Shown: positions 32,650 through 41,420, counted from the stretch's first letter. The stretch is 64,000 nt of DNA from Candidatus Parcubacteria bacterium (GCA_002869165.1 PKTK01000002.1:1-64000); one strand, 5' to 3'. Notes: generated by a model from the letters alone, not told the origin. Made by a program: numbers and translations.

Positions 32650-34368
32650 TTATTCTTTCTTTGTTAAAGCATCACCAAAAATCTCTTTTTTTTGCTCTTC
32701 ATGTTTTTTCAAATCTTCGTCAACTTTTCTTACCTCTGTGCCAAGTTGTTCTTGCATTTGATTGAGTATTTCTCCTGGACTTGGTGCATTTCTACTTTCT
32801 TCTTCTGCCTTCTTTCTGGCTTCTTCTTCTCTTTGTTTTTCTTGCTCTTGTTTAACTTTTTTTTGCATGGCTTGATTTACACTCACTACTCCAAAACCAA
32901 GTATCAAAATAAGTTCTAATTCTTCAGTAAAGGCTTTGGCGGTTTTTGAATTAAGTCCTACTCCGCTTTGATTAAAAGATGTATCCAGATAGTCATTAAA
33001 GGCCCGCTTGTCCATAGTATTCATAAGTCTTTGTTTTATTGCATGAAATATTCTTTCGTGTTGTTTTTCGTTGAGCTTTTTATAATGCTCATCGTAACAA
33101 ACTCGATACAAATATGATTGTACTTTATCAGCCTTTTCATCAAAAGTCACTTTTGGATGCTTGCCATTCTCGTCCTTTCTCTGTCTAGCTTTTTGATATA
33201 CAAAATAGGCCATTTTTACTACGTCATTTATTCGATCTACAACATTCTGGGCAGTTCTCCTATCCATACCCACTCCCCCAAATTTTGCTGGTCTATCTAA
33301 TACTTCATAGAATTCTCTCTCAGAAATAGAGCCTAGCAACCTGCGTTGCAAAATATCTTCAAATATTTTAACCTCATCCATGCTCAGATTAGAGGAAAAA
33401 TGATTTACAAAAACCTTAGCCTTGTATGGCATGATCAAAATATTGATCTGCTCTGGACTCATACCCTGATATGCTCTCATTAATTCGTTTATTTGATTAG
33501 CAGCTGACTTTGGTTTTAGTATCTTTTTTTTATGATGTTTATCATGATTAACAACTTCTCTGGTTATTATTCCATCCTTCATATAGAGAATACGATCAGC
33601 CACGTCCAAATATTCAGGATTATGTGTCACTAAAATAACTGTCTTTTTCTCTTTCTCATTCAATTCACCCAATATCTTGAGTACCATTTTTGCAGAAACT
33701 GAATCCAAATTACCGACAGGTTCATCAGCCAAAACTATCTGCGGATTATTTACTATTGCCCTAGCAATACCGATGCGTTGCTGTTGACCACCGGATAGCT
33801 CGGTTGGTATCTTGTAAGCATGTTCCAAAATCCCAAAACGCTCAAGTAAATTCTTGGCCCATCTATTTCTACGACCTCGAGAAACATTAACAAACATTTG
33901 CGGTAAGGCCACATTATCAAGCACAGATAAGGAAGTAATTAAATTATAGGCCTGATAAATCATGCCGATTTCATTTCGGTGATAAATAGCAAAGTCCTTA
34001 CCACTCAATCTGGTTAGATCATGTCCCAAAACAGAAATGGTTCCTGAGTCTGGTGTTTCCAAACCAGCGATCACATTTAGGAGAGTAGATTTACCACAAC
34101 CAGAAGGTCCAAAAACGATAATAAATTCATCTGGATATATATCCAGACTAATATCTATCAAAGCGTGAAACTCATTATCCTTTCCTCGATTGTAAATAAA
34201 GTCAAGATTTTGTGCTCTAATTATTGGTTCATCACCTGTATTCTTCGAATTAGTCCCAGCTTTTTCGATTGCTTCAGGATTATGCGGTGCGCTAATATCA
34301 ATAGGCTCAGCCACTTGAGTAGCTGTTTCCGAGCTTCCACTGTTTTGTTCCAAATTTTCTTCTGGCAT
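32650..34368 (-). CDS. ABC transporter ATP-binding protein with long C-terminal extension
   Basis: 572 residues. An N-terminal low-complexity region (about 50 residues) precedes a LolD/MacB-type ATPase: Walker A GPSGCGKSTL, signature LSGGQQQRIGIARA, Walker B IVLADEP, H-loop VTHN. Residues about 290-572 are an extra helical extension with two related blocks (MDEVKIFEDILQRRLLGSISEREFYEVLDRPA... and HERIFHAIKQRLMNTMDKRAFNDYLD...), ending in a Glu/Lys coiled coil. After the TAA at 32650-32652 the same frame continues for 25 hydrophilic codons to TAA 32572-32574, so the stop may be a recent mutation (CAA to TAA?). Confidence 0.92.
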   Translation of the reverse strand: MPEENLEQNSGSSETATQVAEPIDISAPHNPEAIEKAGTNSKNTGDEPIIRAQNLDFIYNRGKDNEFHALIDISLDIYPDEFIIVFGPSGCGKSTLLNVIAGLETPDSGTISVLGHDLTRLSGKDFAIYHRNEIGMIYQAYNLITSLSVLDNVALPQMFVNVSRGRRNRWAKNLLERFGILEHAYKIPTELSGGQQQRIGIARAIVNNPQIVLADEPVGNLDSVSAKMVLKILGELNEKEKKTVILVTHNPEYLDVADRILYMKDGIITREVVNHDKHHKKKILKPKSAANQINELMRAYQGMSPEQINILIMPYKAKVFVNHFSSNLSMDEVKIFEDILQRRLLGSISEREFYEVLDRPAKFGGVGMDRRTAQNVVDRINDVVKMAYFVYQKARQRKDENGKHPKVTFDEKADKVQSYLYRVCYDEHYKKLNEKQHERIFHAIKQRLMNTMDKRAFNDYLDTSFNQSGVGLNSKTAKAFTEELELILILGFGVVSVNQAMQKKVKQEQEKQREEEARKKAEEESRNAPSPGEILNQMQEQLGTEVRKVDEDLKKHEEQKKEIFGDALTKKE

Positions 34369-34493
34369 TAATTTACCTAAAAATAGTAAAAAATAACAAA
34401 ATAAATTTTTGTTAATACTCTAATATTATAACATATTTATACAAAAAAATAAAAAAACAAATATTTTTACGTATATGTTTAAACATAATCATA

Positions 34494-34523
34494 TGTACAT
34501 TAAAATATACATTTTAATGTACA
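34494..34523. repeat. 30-bp near-palindrome related to the uvrB-end palindrome
   Basis: TGTACATT and AATGTACA ends around AAAATATACATTTT, with one mismatched pair. It shares arms and spacing with 4040-4079. A separate ATGTTTAAACAT palindrome lies 8 bases to its left. Confidence 0.5.
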
Positions 34524-34556
34524 CACTAGACCAGTCAAATAGTTTTAAATTATAAC

Positions 34557-34587
34557 AAAACAGCAATTACACATACTTGCTGTTTTT
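34557..34587. terminator. Terminator hairpin AACAGCAA/TTGCTGTT
   Basis: An 8-10 bp stem with a 10-nt loop and T runs on both sides, at the end of the candidate RNA and the DedA transcript. Confidence 0.75.
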
Positions 34588-34888
34588 GACAAAATTATTA
34601 TTTATTATATTTTTGCATTACAAAAGTTTTACTCTTTCTTATTTACTAGAGACAAAAAGACGCGTCAAAATATCAAAATGCAATTCCCCGTATAACCCTG
34701 CCTCTATGTGAGCAACAAAGTAAGTAGCCTGCCCGAGGCTAAACTCCACCGACGTAAGCACTCCAGTTTTTTTGACCAGAGAAATTTATCTATTCATCAG
34801 AGGAACTAATTGTAAATTAAAAAGAAAAAATTAAAATATCATTTTAACCAGCCTATATAACTTACGTTATAGTTATGGGAAATTATTA
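34557..34888 (-). ncRNA. Candidate structured non-coding RNA
   Basis: A 560-bp gap between the ABC ATPase and the DedA gene has no coding frame. On the minus strand a promoter-like TTTACA-16-TATATT near 34895-34922 could start a transcript that would end at the terminator 34557-34587. In the middle, 34688-34773 is distinctly GC-richer than the flanks, with a TAGCCT/AGGCTA hairpin and unusual non-repetitive sequence (GAGCAACAAAGTAAGTAGCC on the plus strand). The strand is uncertain: a TTGACA at 34586-34591 could serve the other direction. I could not match it to tmRNA, RNase P, SRP or 6S RNA. Confidence 0.4.
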
Positions 34889-34933
34889 ATATACTTTTTT
34901 AAAATATTTTGTAAAGTAATAGTAACGTATTTT

Positions 34934-35482
34934 TTATATAAGTCCTCGAATAATAGTTGAAAACCACTCACTGACTTTAATAAATGTATGATAAAAAAAG
35001 AAACCAATAATCAGATGCGAAAAAGCCCACAAAATACCACTAAAAATATTCCAAAAAAGAAATTTTTTTTCATCCATCTTGAATATTCCAGCTACAAAAG
35101 GAATAATAGGTCTAAGTAATCCGATAAAGCGCCCCCAAAAAACACTTTTGGTACCGTGTTTATAAAAAAAGTCCTTACCATATGCTAGTTTACTTTCATT
35201 AACTAAAAAAAATCTACTATTCTTGTTCGTAAAGGCACCTATACGACCCAGATAATAGCTAGTATAGTCTCCAGCAATTGCGCCAAGAGTTGCAAAGAAA
35301 AACAAATCACCAAAATCAAAAAAGCCTTTGGCTGACAAATATCCAGAAAGTATCAAACTAATACTTCCTGGAACAAACAATCCAATTACTACAAAAGACT
35401 CTCCGTAACTCAAGAGAAAAATAAGCCAATAAAACAGTAAATGAAGTTGAATATAAAAATCAACTAATGCTTGTGACGCCAT
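34934..35482 (-). CDS. DedA-family membrane protein
   Basis: 182 residues with four to five hydrophobic segments. DedA signatures: FVVIGLFVPGSISLILSGYLSAKG, GAIAGDYTSYYLGRIG and GRFIGLLRPIIPFVAGIFKM. DedA proteins are membrane transporters tied to lipid-carrier or phospholipid flipping. The gene overlaps the upstream hydrolase-glycosyltransferase gene by 19 bases, so the two are coupled. Confidence 0.9.
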   Translation of the reverse strand: MASQALVDFYIQLHLLFYWLIFLLSYGESFVVIGLFVPGSISLILSGYLSAKGFFDFGDLFFFATLGAIAGDYTSYYLGRIGAFTNKNSRFFLVNESKLAYGKDFFYKHGTKSVFWGRFIGLLRPIIPFVAGIFKMDEKKFLFWNIFSGILWAFSHLIIGFFFYHTFIKVSEWFSTIIRGLI

Positions 35483-36906
35483 AAATATTTACGATTATTA
35501 ATTCGCAAACTATGATTAAAAAAATATTTTAACTCATAATAAGCAATTAAAATATAAGCAGTAAAAACATCAAAATACATCCACCATCTCAAAAAATCTC
35601 CTCTAATGGCTCCGTATTTTTCTTCCTTAATGGTTTGATAATAAGCAAATCTTTTTGACCCAAAACCGTTACCATGCCTACTAGCATAATAATTCATGGC
35701 AACCTCTATCCTATATCTATATTTAAATACTGTTGGTATTGCCTCCCACAACTCCCTGTTTACAGCCCTTTCTCCAGAGTTTAGCGCAAATATTTTAAAC
35801 ATTTTCTGAAACACATTATTGCGAAGACCTATATACATGTCATATTTCTTATTAAGCACTGGTTCGACAATTGAGGTGACTATTTCAGTATTAAGCTTTT
35901 TCAAATCAGCATCACAAAAAAATATTATATTTGCATCAGTTTCCTCAACTCCTCTTTGCATAGATATGGCTTTGCCACTATTAACCTGATTCCTAATATA
36001 ATTTATTTCAGAAAATGACTTGGCAATCTCACCAGTTCTGTCTGATGAACTGTCATCTACCACGATAATTTCATCTAGAATCTCAGTTTTTGATAAAACT
36101 GACAAAACATCAGCTATGTGCTTTTCTTCATTGTAAGCTGGAACAACTGCGGCTACCTTTTGGATGTTATTATTCATGCTTGACTCTTCAAAAAACTTAG
36201 CAACTGCAGAAAATAGCATTCTCTCATTGTCAATGTTAAAAATATTATGGTAATTTTCAGTATAAAGCAGTATCTTGTGTTTGCTTTTTATTTTTTTCTC
36301 AAGTAGTCTTACAGACTTATGACTACCAACCTTGTCATGAATGGAATGAAGAGAAAAAATCGGAGCAGTAATATCTGGTAAAGATCTTTTTAATCTTTTC
36401 TTTCCTTCATTAACCAATCTAAGGCCGTTAACATGCATTTGGTCATAATCAAGACTATCTTTTATTTTTTCATAATATTCAGGCTCGAATACCTTTGGCC
36501 AATATTTTTTATATTTAACTACATGAATCAAACCAGGAATATTCATGGGAAATTTTAACTTGGTTGGTAAATTGACGCTCAAAACACCATCAACCTGACA
36601 CTCGCTAGCCAGTAGCAAAGACAATATTGCACCCCAAGACAAACCACCAATCACAATTCTCTGGTATTTTTTTCTATCCTCTTTTAATATATTTTTAAAT
36701 TGTCGAACAAAATCATCAAAACTAATATTATCTAACTTCTCTATTCCTCCGCCATGCCCAACTAACAAGGGAATTTTTACATCAACTTTATAGTTTTCAT
36801 GAAGATATTTGGGAAAACCATTAAAATCAGATGGTGAACCAGTGTAACCGTGAATCAATAAATAAAGAGTTTTATAATTTTTAGTAAAATAAATCGCTTT
36901 TTTCAT
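35464..36906 (-). CDS. Fusion of alpha/beta hydrolase and family 2 glycosyltransferase
   Basis: 480 residues. Residues 1-235 form an alpha/beta hydrolase of the carboxylesterase/monoacylglycerol lipase type: LLIHGYTGSPSDF (oxyanion region), GGLSWGA (nucleophile Ser), SIHDKVGSHKS (acid) and TENYHNIFNIDNER (His). Residues 245-480 form a GT2 domain: VVPAYNEEKHIADVL, IIVVDDSSSDRTGEIA and FFCDADL (DxD), with a C-terminal hydrophobic segment. Both halves keep their catalytic residues. Overlap with a DedA gene suggests a cell-envelope lipid or glycan role; that is inference. I know of no standard family with this fusion. Confidence 0.88.
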   Translation of the reverse strand: MKKAIYFTKNYKTLYLLIHGYTGSPSDFNGFPKYLHENYKVDVKIPLLVGHGGGIEKLDNISFDDFVRQFKNILKEDRKKYQRIVIGGLSWGAILSLLLASECQVDGVLSVNLPTKLKFPMNIPGLIHVVKYKKYWPKVFEPEYYEKIKDSLDYDQMHVNGLRLVNEGKKRLKRSLPDITAPIFSLHSIHDKVGSHKSVRLLEKKIKSKHKILLYTENYHNIFNIDNERMLFSAVAKFFEESSMNNNIQKVAAVVPAYNEEKHIADVLSVLSKTEILDEIIVVDDSSSDRTGEIAKSFSEINYIRNQVNSGKAISMQRGVEETDANIIFFCDADLKKLNTEIVTSIVEPVLNKKYDMYIGLRNNVFQKMFKIFALNSGERAVNRELWEAIPTVFKYRYRIEVAMNYYASRHGNGFGSKRFAYYQTIKEEKYGAIRGDFLRWWMYFDVFTAYILIAYYELKYFFNHSLRINNRKYLWRHKH

Positions 36907-37174
36907 AATATTAGTTTATAAAATTATAATATATTTATAATACTATGCTAAAATTAAATTTTAATTAACACTAAATAAAAATCTTTTATAAACTTAATGC
37001 ATTTTTTATATTTATTTTTTATAAATTAAAATAATAAAAAGGCTTTTTATTTTTTAAAAAACCTTTTATTTGTTTTATTATTTTCCTAGTTATTTTGTTG
37101 CATTTTCTATAATTGTAATAATAAATCAAGTGTAATGTATACATTAACGAATAAATGAATTAAAACAAGAAAAA
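36907..37174. other. Very AT-rich intergenic region between secY and the fusion gene
   Basis: No gene seen. Contains AAAAGG/CCTTTT hairpin-like runs near 37042-37075 and AATGTATACATT at about 37135. No clear promoter or repeat copy. Confidence 0.5.
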
Positions 37175-37202
37175 AAATAAAGGTTCATATGAACCTTTAT
37201 TT
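37175..37202 (-). terminator. Terminator of the ribosomal superoperon (after secY)
   Basis: A perfect 28-bp palindrome AAATAAAGGTTC/GAACCTTTATTT around ATAT, 23 bases downstream of the secY stop codon. Confidence 0.8.
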
Positions 37203-37224
37203 ATATTTGAAATTTTTTTCATTA

Positions 37225-38499
37225 CTATTGTTCGTATTCTCTCATTGACAGCTGAGCTTCAATCTGCTTAACTGTTTCAATTACCACAGCTACCACAATT
37301 AGTAGTGAGGTGCCACCAATAGCTAGCGATTGCATGCCTGTGAAATATCTCATGATTAATGGTAGTACGGCAATTATACCTAAAAACATAGCACCTACGA
37401 AAATAATCTTATGGGTAGTATTTGCTAAATATTCAGCAGTATGTCGACCTGGTCGGATACCTGGAATAAAACCGCCTTGCTTTTGCAAATTTTCAGCAAT
37501 TTGATCAGGGTGGAAAACAACCTCTGTATAAAAATATGTAAATGCAAATACAAGTAAGAAGTACATAACACCGTAAGCTAGTTGATTTTCAAAAAATGCA
37601 ATCACCCAAGTAGCTGATGATGCTATCCAGGCAGTCTTAGCTCCAACAAAGAATTGAGCAATCATTGGAGGAAAAATAACCACTGAAATAGCAAAGATGA
37701 TTGGAATAACTCCAGCCATATTTACTCTAAGTGGTAAATGTGAAGTTGTTCCACCATACATTCTATTTCCTCTGATTTGTTTAGCGTATTGAACTGGGAT
37801 GTTTCTTTGCCCTTCAGTAATTATAACTACACCAATGATAGTTATTAAAGCAATTGCTATAAATCCAATTATAGTCATTAAATCCTGAGGATTGTAGCCG
37901 GCAATAATTTGTTGAACTGCTCCAGGAAGACCCGCAATAATACCAGCAAATATTAACAATGAAATACCATTTCCTACTTTTCTTTCAGTAATCAATTCAC
38001 CAATCCACATTAAAAATACAGTACCAGTAGTAATAATAATAATTATAGAAACAAATTCAAAAATATTGATCTCACCCAAAATTCCAGTTGAAGATCTTTG
38101 AAGTAAAGTAATCATACCAAATGACTGCATGGCTGCCATTGGCACTGTTAACCATCGAGTCCACATGTTTATTTTTTGTCTACCTGATTCTTCCTTTTGC
38201 ATTTCTTCAAGTGCTGGCACAATCATACCAAGTAATTGAAAGATAATGGAGGCTGTAATATATGGAGCAATACCCATCATCACAATTGAAAAATTCTCCA
38301 TACTTCCACCCGAAAACATGTTTAGTAATCCTAAAACTTGATTTTTACCAAAAAAATCCTGTAAAGCGCTTGTGTCTACGCCAGGTACAGGAATATGAGC
38401 AGCAAATCTGAAAATAACCAACATGGCCAACACAAAAAGTAGGTTATTTCTTAGGTCACGAGCTTTCCAGATTTGGATTAATTTGTTATATAAAGCCAT
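37225..38499 (-). CDS. secY: Protein translocase subunit SecY
   Basis: 424 residues with about ten transmembrane helices; the channel of the Sec translocon. Signatures: FRFAAHIPVPGVD near the N terminus, FSGGSMENFSIVMMGIAPYITASIIFQLL (plug and TM2), GQRNIPVQYAKQIRG and the C-terminal GIRPGRHTAEYL. It is the last gene of the spc operon here, 42 bases after rplO; adk, map and infA do not follow. Confidence 0.97.
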   Translation of the reverse strand: MALYNKLIQIWKARDLRNNLLFVLAMLVIFRFAAHIPVPGVDTSALQDFFGKNQVLGLLNMFSGGSMENFSIVMMGIAPYITASIIFQLLGMIVPALEEMQKEESGRQKINMWTRWLTVPMAAMQSFGMITLLQRSSTGILGEINIFEFVSIIIIITTGTVFLMWIGELITERKVGNGISLLIFAGIIAGLPGAVQQIIAGYNPQDLMTIIGFIAIALITIIGVVIITEGQRNIPVQYAKQIRGNRMYGGTTSHLPLRVNMAGVIPIIFAISVVIFPPMIAQFFVGAKTAWIASSATWVIAFFENQLAYGVMYFLLVFAFTYFYTEVVFHPDQIAENLQKQGGFIPGIRPGRHTAEYLANTTHKIIFVGAMFLGIIAVLPLIMRYFTGMQSLAIGGTSLLIVVAVVIETVKQIEAQLSMREYEQ

Positions 38500-38541
38500 T
38501 TGTTTTTTTAAATAATATACTTCAATTATAGCACAAAATGA

Positions 38542-38982
38542 TTATTTTAGCTCTGAACTTGCACTTTTTGCTGCTTCTTTGGCAGTTTCAGAGAATTTAA
38601 CATTCTTAAATTGAAGGCCTTTCAAGGTTAATTTTCCTTGTCCTAAAATCTTTACATCTTTATTTTTATCATCAATTAGACCTTTAGCAAGTAGAGTGGT
38701 AGGGCTCACAATATCATTATCTTTAAAACTACTGCTAATTACATTCAAGTTTACAACTTGATTTTTGTCTTTCAAGGACTTAAAACCACGTTTTTTTGGA
38801 GGTCGAAGCAAAACTTGTTTCATACCTAAACGCTTCAAGTTTGAAACACCTGATCTTGCCTTTTGTCCTTTAAGACCTTTGCCACTATATGTGCCTGTTC
38901 CACTTGCATTACCGCGACCAATTCTCTTTCTGGTTTTTCCTGAACCTGCACCTGGCTTTATTGTATGTAGTGATATTGTCAT
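38542..38982 (-). CDS. rplO: Ribosomal protein L15
   Basis: 146 residues. Conserved start HTIKPGAGSGKTRKRIGRGNASGTGTYSGKGLKGQKAR, then KRLGMKQVLLRPPKKRGF. Large-subunit assembly protein. rpmD (L30) is missing between rpsE and rplO; the 124-bp gap holds a dispersed repeat instead. Confidence 0.97.
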   Translation of the reverse strand: MTISLHTIKPGAGSGKTRKRIGRGNASGTGTYSGKGLKGQKARSGVSNLKRLGMKQVLLRPPKKRGFKSLKDKNQVVNLNVISSSFKDNDIVSPTTLLAKGLIDDKNKDVKILGQGKLTLKGLQFKNVKFSETAKEAAKSASSELK

Positions 38983-38991
38983 ATATTTTAT

Positions 38992-39091
38992 TTGTCATTT
39001 CGTAAGGAGTGAAACGACTAGAGAAATCTCTTGAACATCATCAGTATTAAAACCGTCTAAGAGATCTATTCGCTTCGCTACGAGATGACAA
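38992..39091. repeat. Dispersed TTGTCAT...ATGACAA repeat between rpsE and rplO
   Basis: Inverted ends TTGTCATTTCGTA and TACGAGATGACAA. Internal GGAGTGAAACGA and TTCGCTTCGCTACG match the copy before aspS (26880-26973). Confidence 0.8.
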
Positions 39092-39106
39092 GCAATTTGT
39101 AATCTT

Positions 39107-39841
39107 CTATTTTTTAATTTCTTTTTTTGGAGCTACCTTCTTGGCAACTTTTTTCTCTTCTTCCTTAACTTCCTTTTTGTCTACTACTTTCTTGGTATTT
39201 TTTGGTTTCTTTACTTCTACTTTCTTTAATAAATCAAGAGCTTCCATCAAACATTTAGCAATAGTAACTTTGTTGTTTGTGCCCAAATTCTTACTAGTAA
39301 CATTGTTAAGGCCAACTAATTCAAGCATAGTTCTTATAGCACCACCAGCAATAACACCTTTACCAAGTCTTGCCGGTTTTAGTAATACCTTGCCAGCACC
39401 ATATTTATGATAAATCTCATGTGGAATAGTCCCATTTACAATTGAGATCTCAATCATAGCCTTTTTAGCATTATTAACAGCTTTATTTACAGCTACTGCT
39501 ACATCCGCACCTTTGGCCATACCTAGGCCAATCTTTCCTTTTTTGTCACCAATAGCGACAGTAGCACGAAAACGCATACGTTTTCCACCAGCCATAACCC
39601 TGGTAACTCTTGCTATATCAATAACTCTTTGTTCGTATTCATCTCTTCTTTCTTGAGTTCTTCTTTGATTTTTCTTTTTCGCTGCACCCTTTTCTTGTCT
39701 TTTTCTAGCATACACTGACTCACCGATAGCTTTTTTAGTCTTATCAGTTTTTGCCTCAGCTTTAACTGGAGCTGCACTTTTGTCAGTTTTTGCTTCAGCT
39801 TTTTTAGCTTCAATCTTGTTTTTTTCTTCTGCCTTTGCCAT
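39107..39841 (-). CDS. rpsE: Ribosomal protein S5 with charged N- and C-terminal extensions
   Basis: 244 residues against about 165 usually. The S5 core runs from about residue 70 (RVIDIARVTRVMAGGKRMRFRATVAIG) to 200 (GLNNVTSKNLGTNN). The first 60 residues are Ala/Lys-rich with a duplicated KAEAKTDK unit, and the tail is Lys/Glu-rich. Such tails are common in ribosomal proteins of this lineage (recollection). Confidence 0.96.
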   Translation of the reverse strand: MAKAEEKNKIEAKKAEAKTDKSAAPVKAEAKTDKTKKAIGESVYARKRQEKGAAKKKNQRRTQERRDEYEQRVIDIARVTRVMAGGKRMRFRATVAIGDKKGKIGLGMAKGADVAVAVNKAVNNAKKAMIEISIVNGTIPHEIYHKYGAGKVLLKPARLGKGVIAGGAIRTMLELVGLNNVTSKNLGTNNKVTIAKCLMEALDLLKKVEVKKPKNTKKVVDKKEVKEEEKKVAKKVAPKKEIKK

Positions 39842-39859
39842 AAAAAATATTTAAAAATT

Positions 39860-40216
39860 TTAGAATTTAAGTCCACCTTCACGAGCGCCCTCTGCTACAG
39901 CTTTAACTCGTCCGTGATAAATATATGAACCTCTGTCAAAAATTACTTCGCTCACTTTTTTAGCTTGAGCTTTTTTTGCTATTTCCTTTCCTACCTCTGT
40001 AGCAATCTCAGTTTTATTAGCTTTTTTATTTTTAATATCTCTAGAATGTACACTAGCTAATGTTTCGCCTTTTTCATCATTTATCAATTGAACATAAATA
40101 GAAGTGTTAGTTCTACACACATTCAATCTTGGTCTTTTAGCTGTACCAAAAATCTGAGATCTTGTTCGATTCTTTCTTCTTAGTTTTCTTCTGTTTTTAG
40201 CTATTATTTTATTCAT
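39860..40216 (-). CDS. rplR: Ribosomal protein L18
   Basis: 118 residues. Binds 5S rRNA. Signature RPRLNVCRTNTSIYVQLINDE and FDRGSYIYHGRVKAVAEGAREGGLKF at the C terminus. Normal length; between rplF and rpsE. Confidence 0.97.
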   Translation of the reverse strand: MNKIIAKNRRKLRRKNRTRSQIFGTAKRPRLNVCRTNTSIYVQLINDEKGETLASVHSRDIKNKKANKTEIATEVGKEIAKKAQAKKVSEVIFDRGSYIYHGRVKAVAEGAREGGLKF

Positions 40217-40234
40217 ATATTATAATTTATTTTA

Positions 40235-40780
40235 CTATTCACCTTTTCCAGCAGTCTTACCTTCTTTTCTTTGAATGATTTCATCAATATATTTAATACC
40301 TTTTCCTTTGTAAGGCTCTGGTTTTCTTAATTTTCTAATTCTAGCAGCTGTTTCACCAACTAATTGTTTGTCGAAACCTGAAATAGTAATAATATTTCCT
40401 TCTACTGCTGCTGTAATTCCCTCAGGAAGTTCAAATTCAACTGGATGAGAAAAACCTAAATTAAGATTCAATTTCTTTCCGCTAGCTGCAACTCTATAAC
40501 CAACTCCATTTACTTCAAGTTTTTTTTCATAACCCTCTGTAACACCAGTAATCATGTTGTTTACTAATGATCTATAAAGACCCCAAAATGATCTCTCTTT
40601 TTTATTGTCTGGTTTAGCCACACTCACAGAAACCTCTTTTTCTGTTACTTCAACTTTTACCAAATCGCTTAACTTTTGTTTTAGTTCGCCTTTTGGTCCT
40701 TTTACAGTAATAAAAGTCTTGTCGATTTTTACATCAACTCCTGCTGGTATTTCAATTGGTAATTTTCCTAAACGTGACAT
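40235..40780 (-). CDS. rplF: Ribosomal protein L6
   Basis: 181 residues. Two L6 domains: MSRLGKLPIEIPAGVDVKI at the start and the C-terminal RIRKLRKPEPYKGKGIKYIDE signature. Near the GTPase centre of the large subunit. Normal length. Confidence 0.97.
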   Translation of the reverse strand: MSRLGKLPIEIPAGVDVKIDKTFITVKGPKGELKQKLSDLVKVEVTEKEVSVSVAKPDNKKERSFWGLYRSLVNNMITGVTEGYEKKLEVNGVGYRVAASGKKLNLNLGFSHPVEFELPEGITAAVEGNIITISGFDKQLVGETAARIRKLRKPEPYKGKGIKYIDEIIQRKEGKTAGKGE

Positions 40781-40792
40781 TTTATTTTAGTG

Positions 40793-40878
40793 GGAAACTT
40801 GGAATTCTTGAGATCCTTGGGATTCTTGAAAAACTGTCTCAAAATTCCTAAGATCTCAACACTCTTAAGCATCCTAAT
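40793..40878. repeat. Intergenic repeat, CTTGGGATTCTTG type (copy 1)
   Basis: TTGGAATTCTTGAGATCCTTGGGATTCTTG opposed to CTAAGATCTCAACACTCTTAAGCATCCTAA forms an imperfect hairpin. Related copies lie at 43500-43585 and 45840-45932. Confidence 0.6.
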
Positions 40879-40881
40879 TAT

Positions 40882-41295
40882 TTAATATACTTCACAAAGA
40901 ACTTCCCCTCCCAAGCCTTTCTTTCTGGCTTCTTTATTGGTCATTAAACCTTGTGGAGTTGAAATAACTGCGATTCCCAAATTATTCAAAACTTTTGGAA
41001 GATTTTCCTTATTTACGTAAATACGTAAACCTGGTTTAGAAATTCTTCTTATTCTAGTAATAGCAGACTTTCCGCTTTTTTTGTATTTTAGGGTAATCTT
41101 TAATTCTTTGAAACTTGTTTTTGACTTACCTCTAGGTGCTGATTCTTCTACGCTCACCTCTTGAACCCAGCCTTCCTTAGCTAAAATTTTTGCAAGTTCA
41201 TGCTTAACTTTGCTCATAGGTAAAACAACATCAAACTTATTAACAGCTGAAGCGTTTCTTATTCTTGTTAGCATGTCTGCGATTGGATCAGTCAT
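40882..41295 (-). CDS. rpsH: Ribosomal protein S8
   Basis: 137 residues. Begins MTDPIADMLTRIRNA; C-terminal GIAVISTPQGLMTNKEARKKGLGGEVLC is the S8 signature. Central 16S binder. Slightly longer than usual because of an insertion after the first helix (EVSVEESAPRGKSKTSF). Confidence 0.97.
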   Translation of the reverse strand: MTDPIADMLTRIRNASAVNKFDVVLPMSKVKHELAKILAKEGWVQEVSVEESAPRGKSKTSFKELKITLKYKKSGKSAITRIRRISKPGLRIYVNKENLPKVLNNLGIAVISTPQGLMTNKEARKKGLGGEVLCEVY

Positions 41296-41311
41296 AATAT
41301 TATTATTTAAT

Positions 41312-41420
41312 CATAGTGCAAATCTACAAACGAAATGCAAATCTACAAATTTATACTATCTACATTTAAAAATTATTTTCATGTGCCCCATTTATGGCGG
41401 AGCTCCGCAAAGCGGATAAC
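41312..41420. repeat. Intergenic repeat, TGCCCC...GATAAC type (copy 1)
   Basis: Contains GCAAATCTACAAAC words and ends in GTGCCCCATTTATGGCGGAGCTCCGCAAAGCGGATAAC-like sequence, with GGAGCTCC palindrome. Copies at 42180-42277 and 45165-45256 share the GCCCC-loop-GGGGC end. Confidence 0.55.

Noticed and set aside
34688..34773. tmRNA, RNase P RNA, SRP RNA or tRNA
   Set aside because: No tag frame, no T-loop GTTCRA, no RNase P GAGGAAAGTC box and no SRP tetraloop sequence found on either strand.
39613..39882. Lys-rich 89-codon frame overlapping rpsE
   Set aside because: It is an alternative frame of the Lys-rich S5 N-terminal extension.
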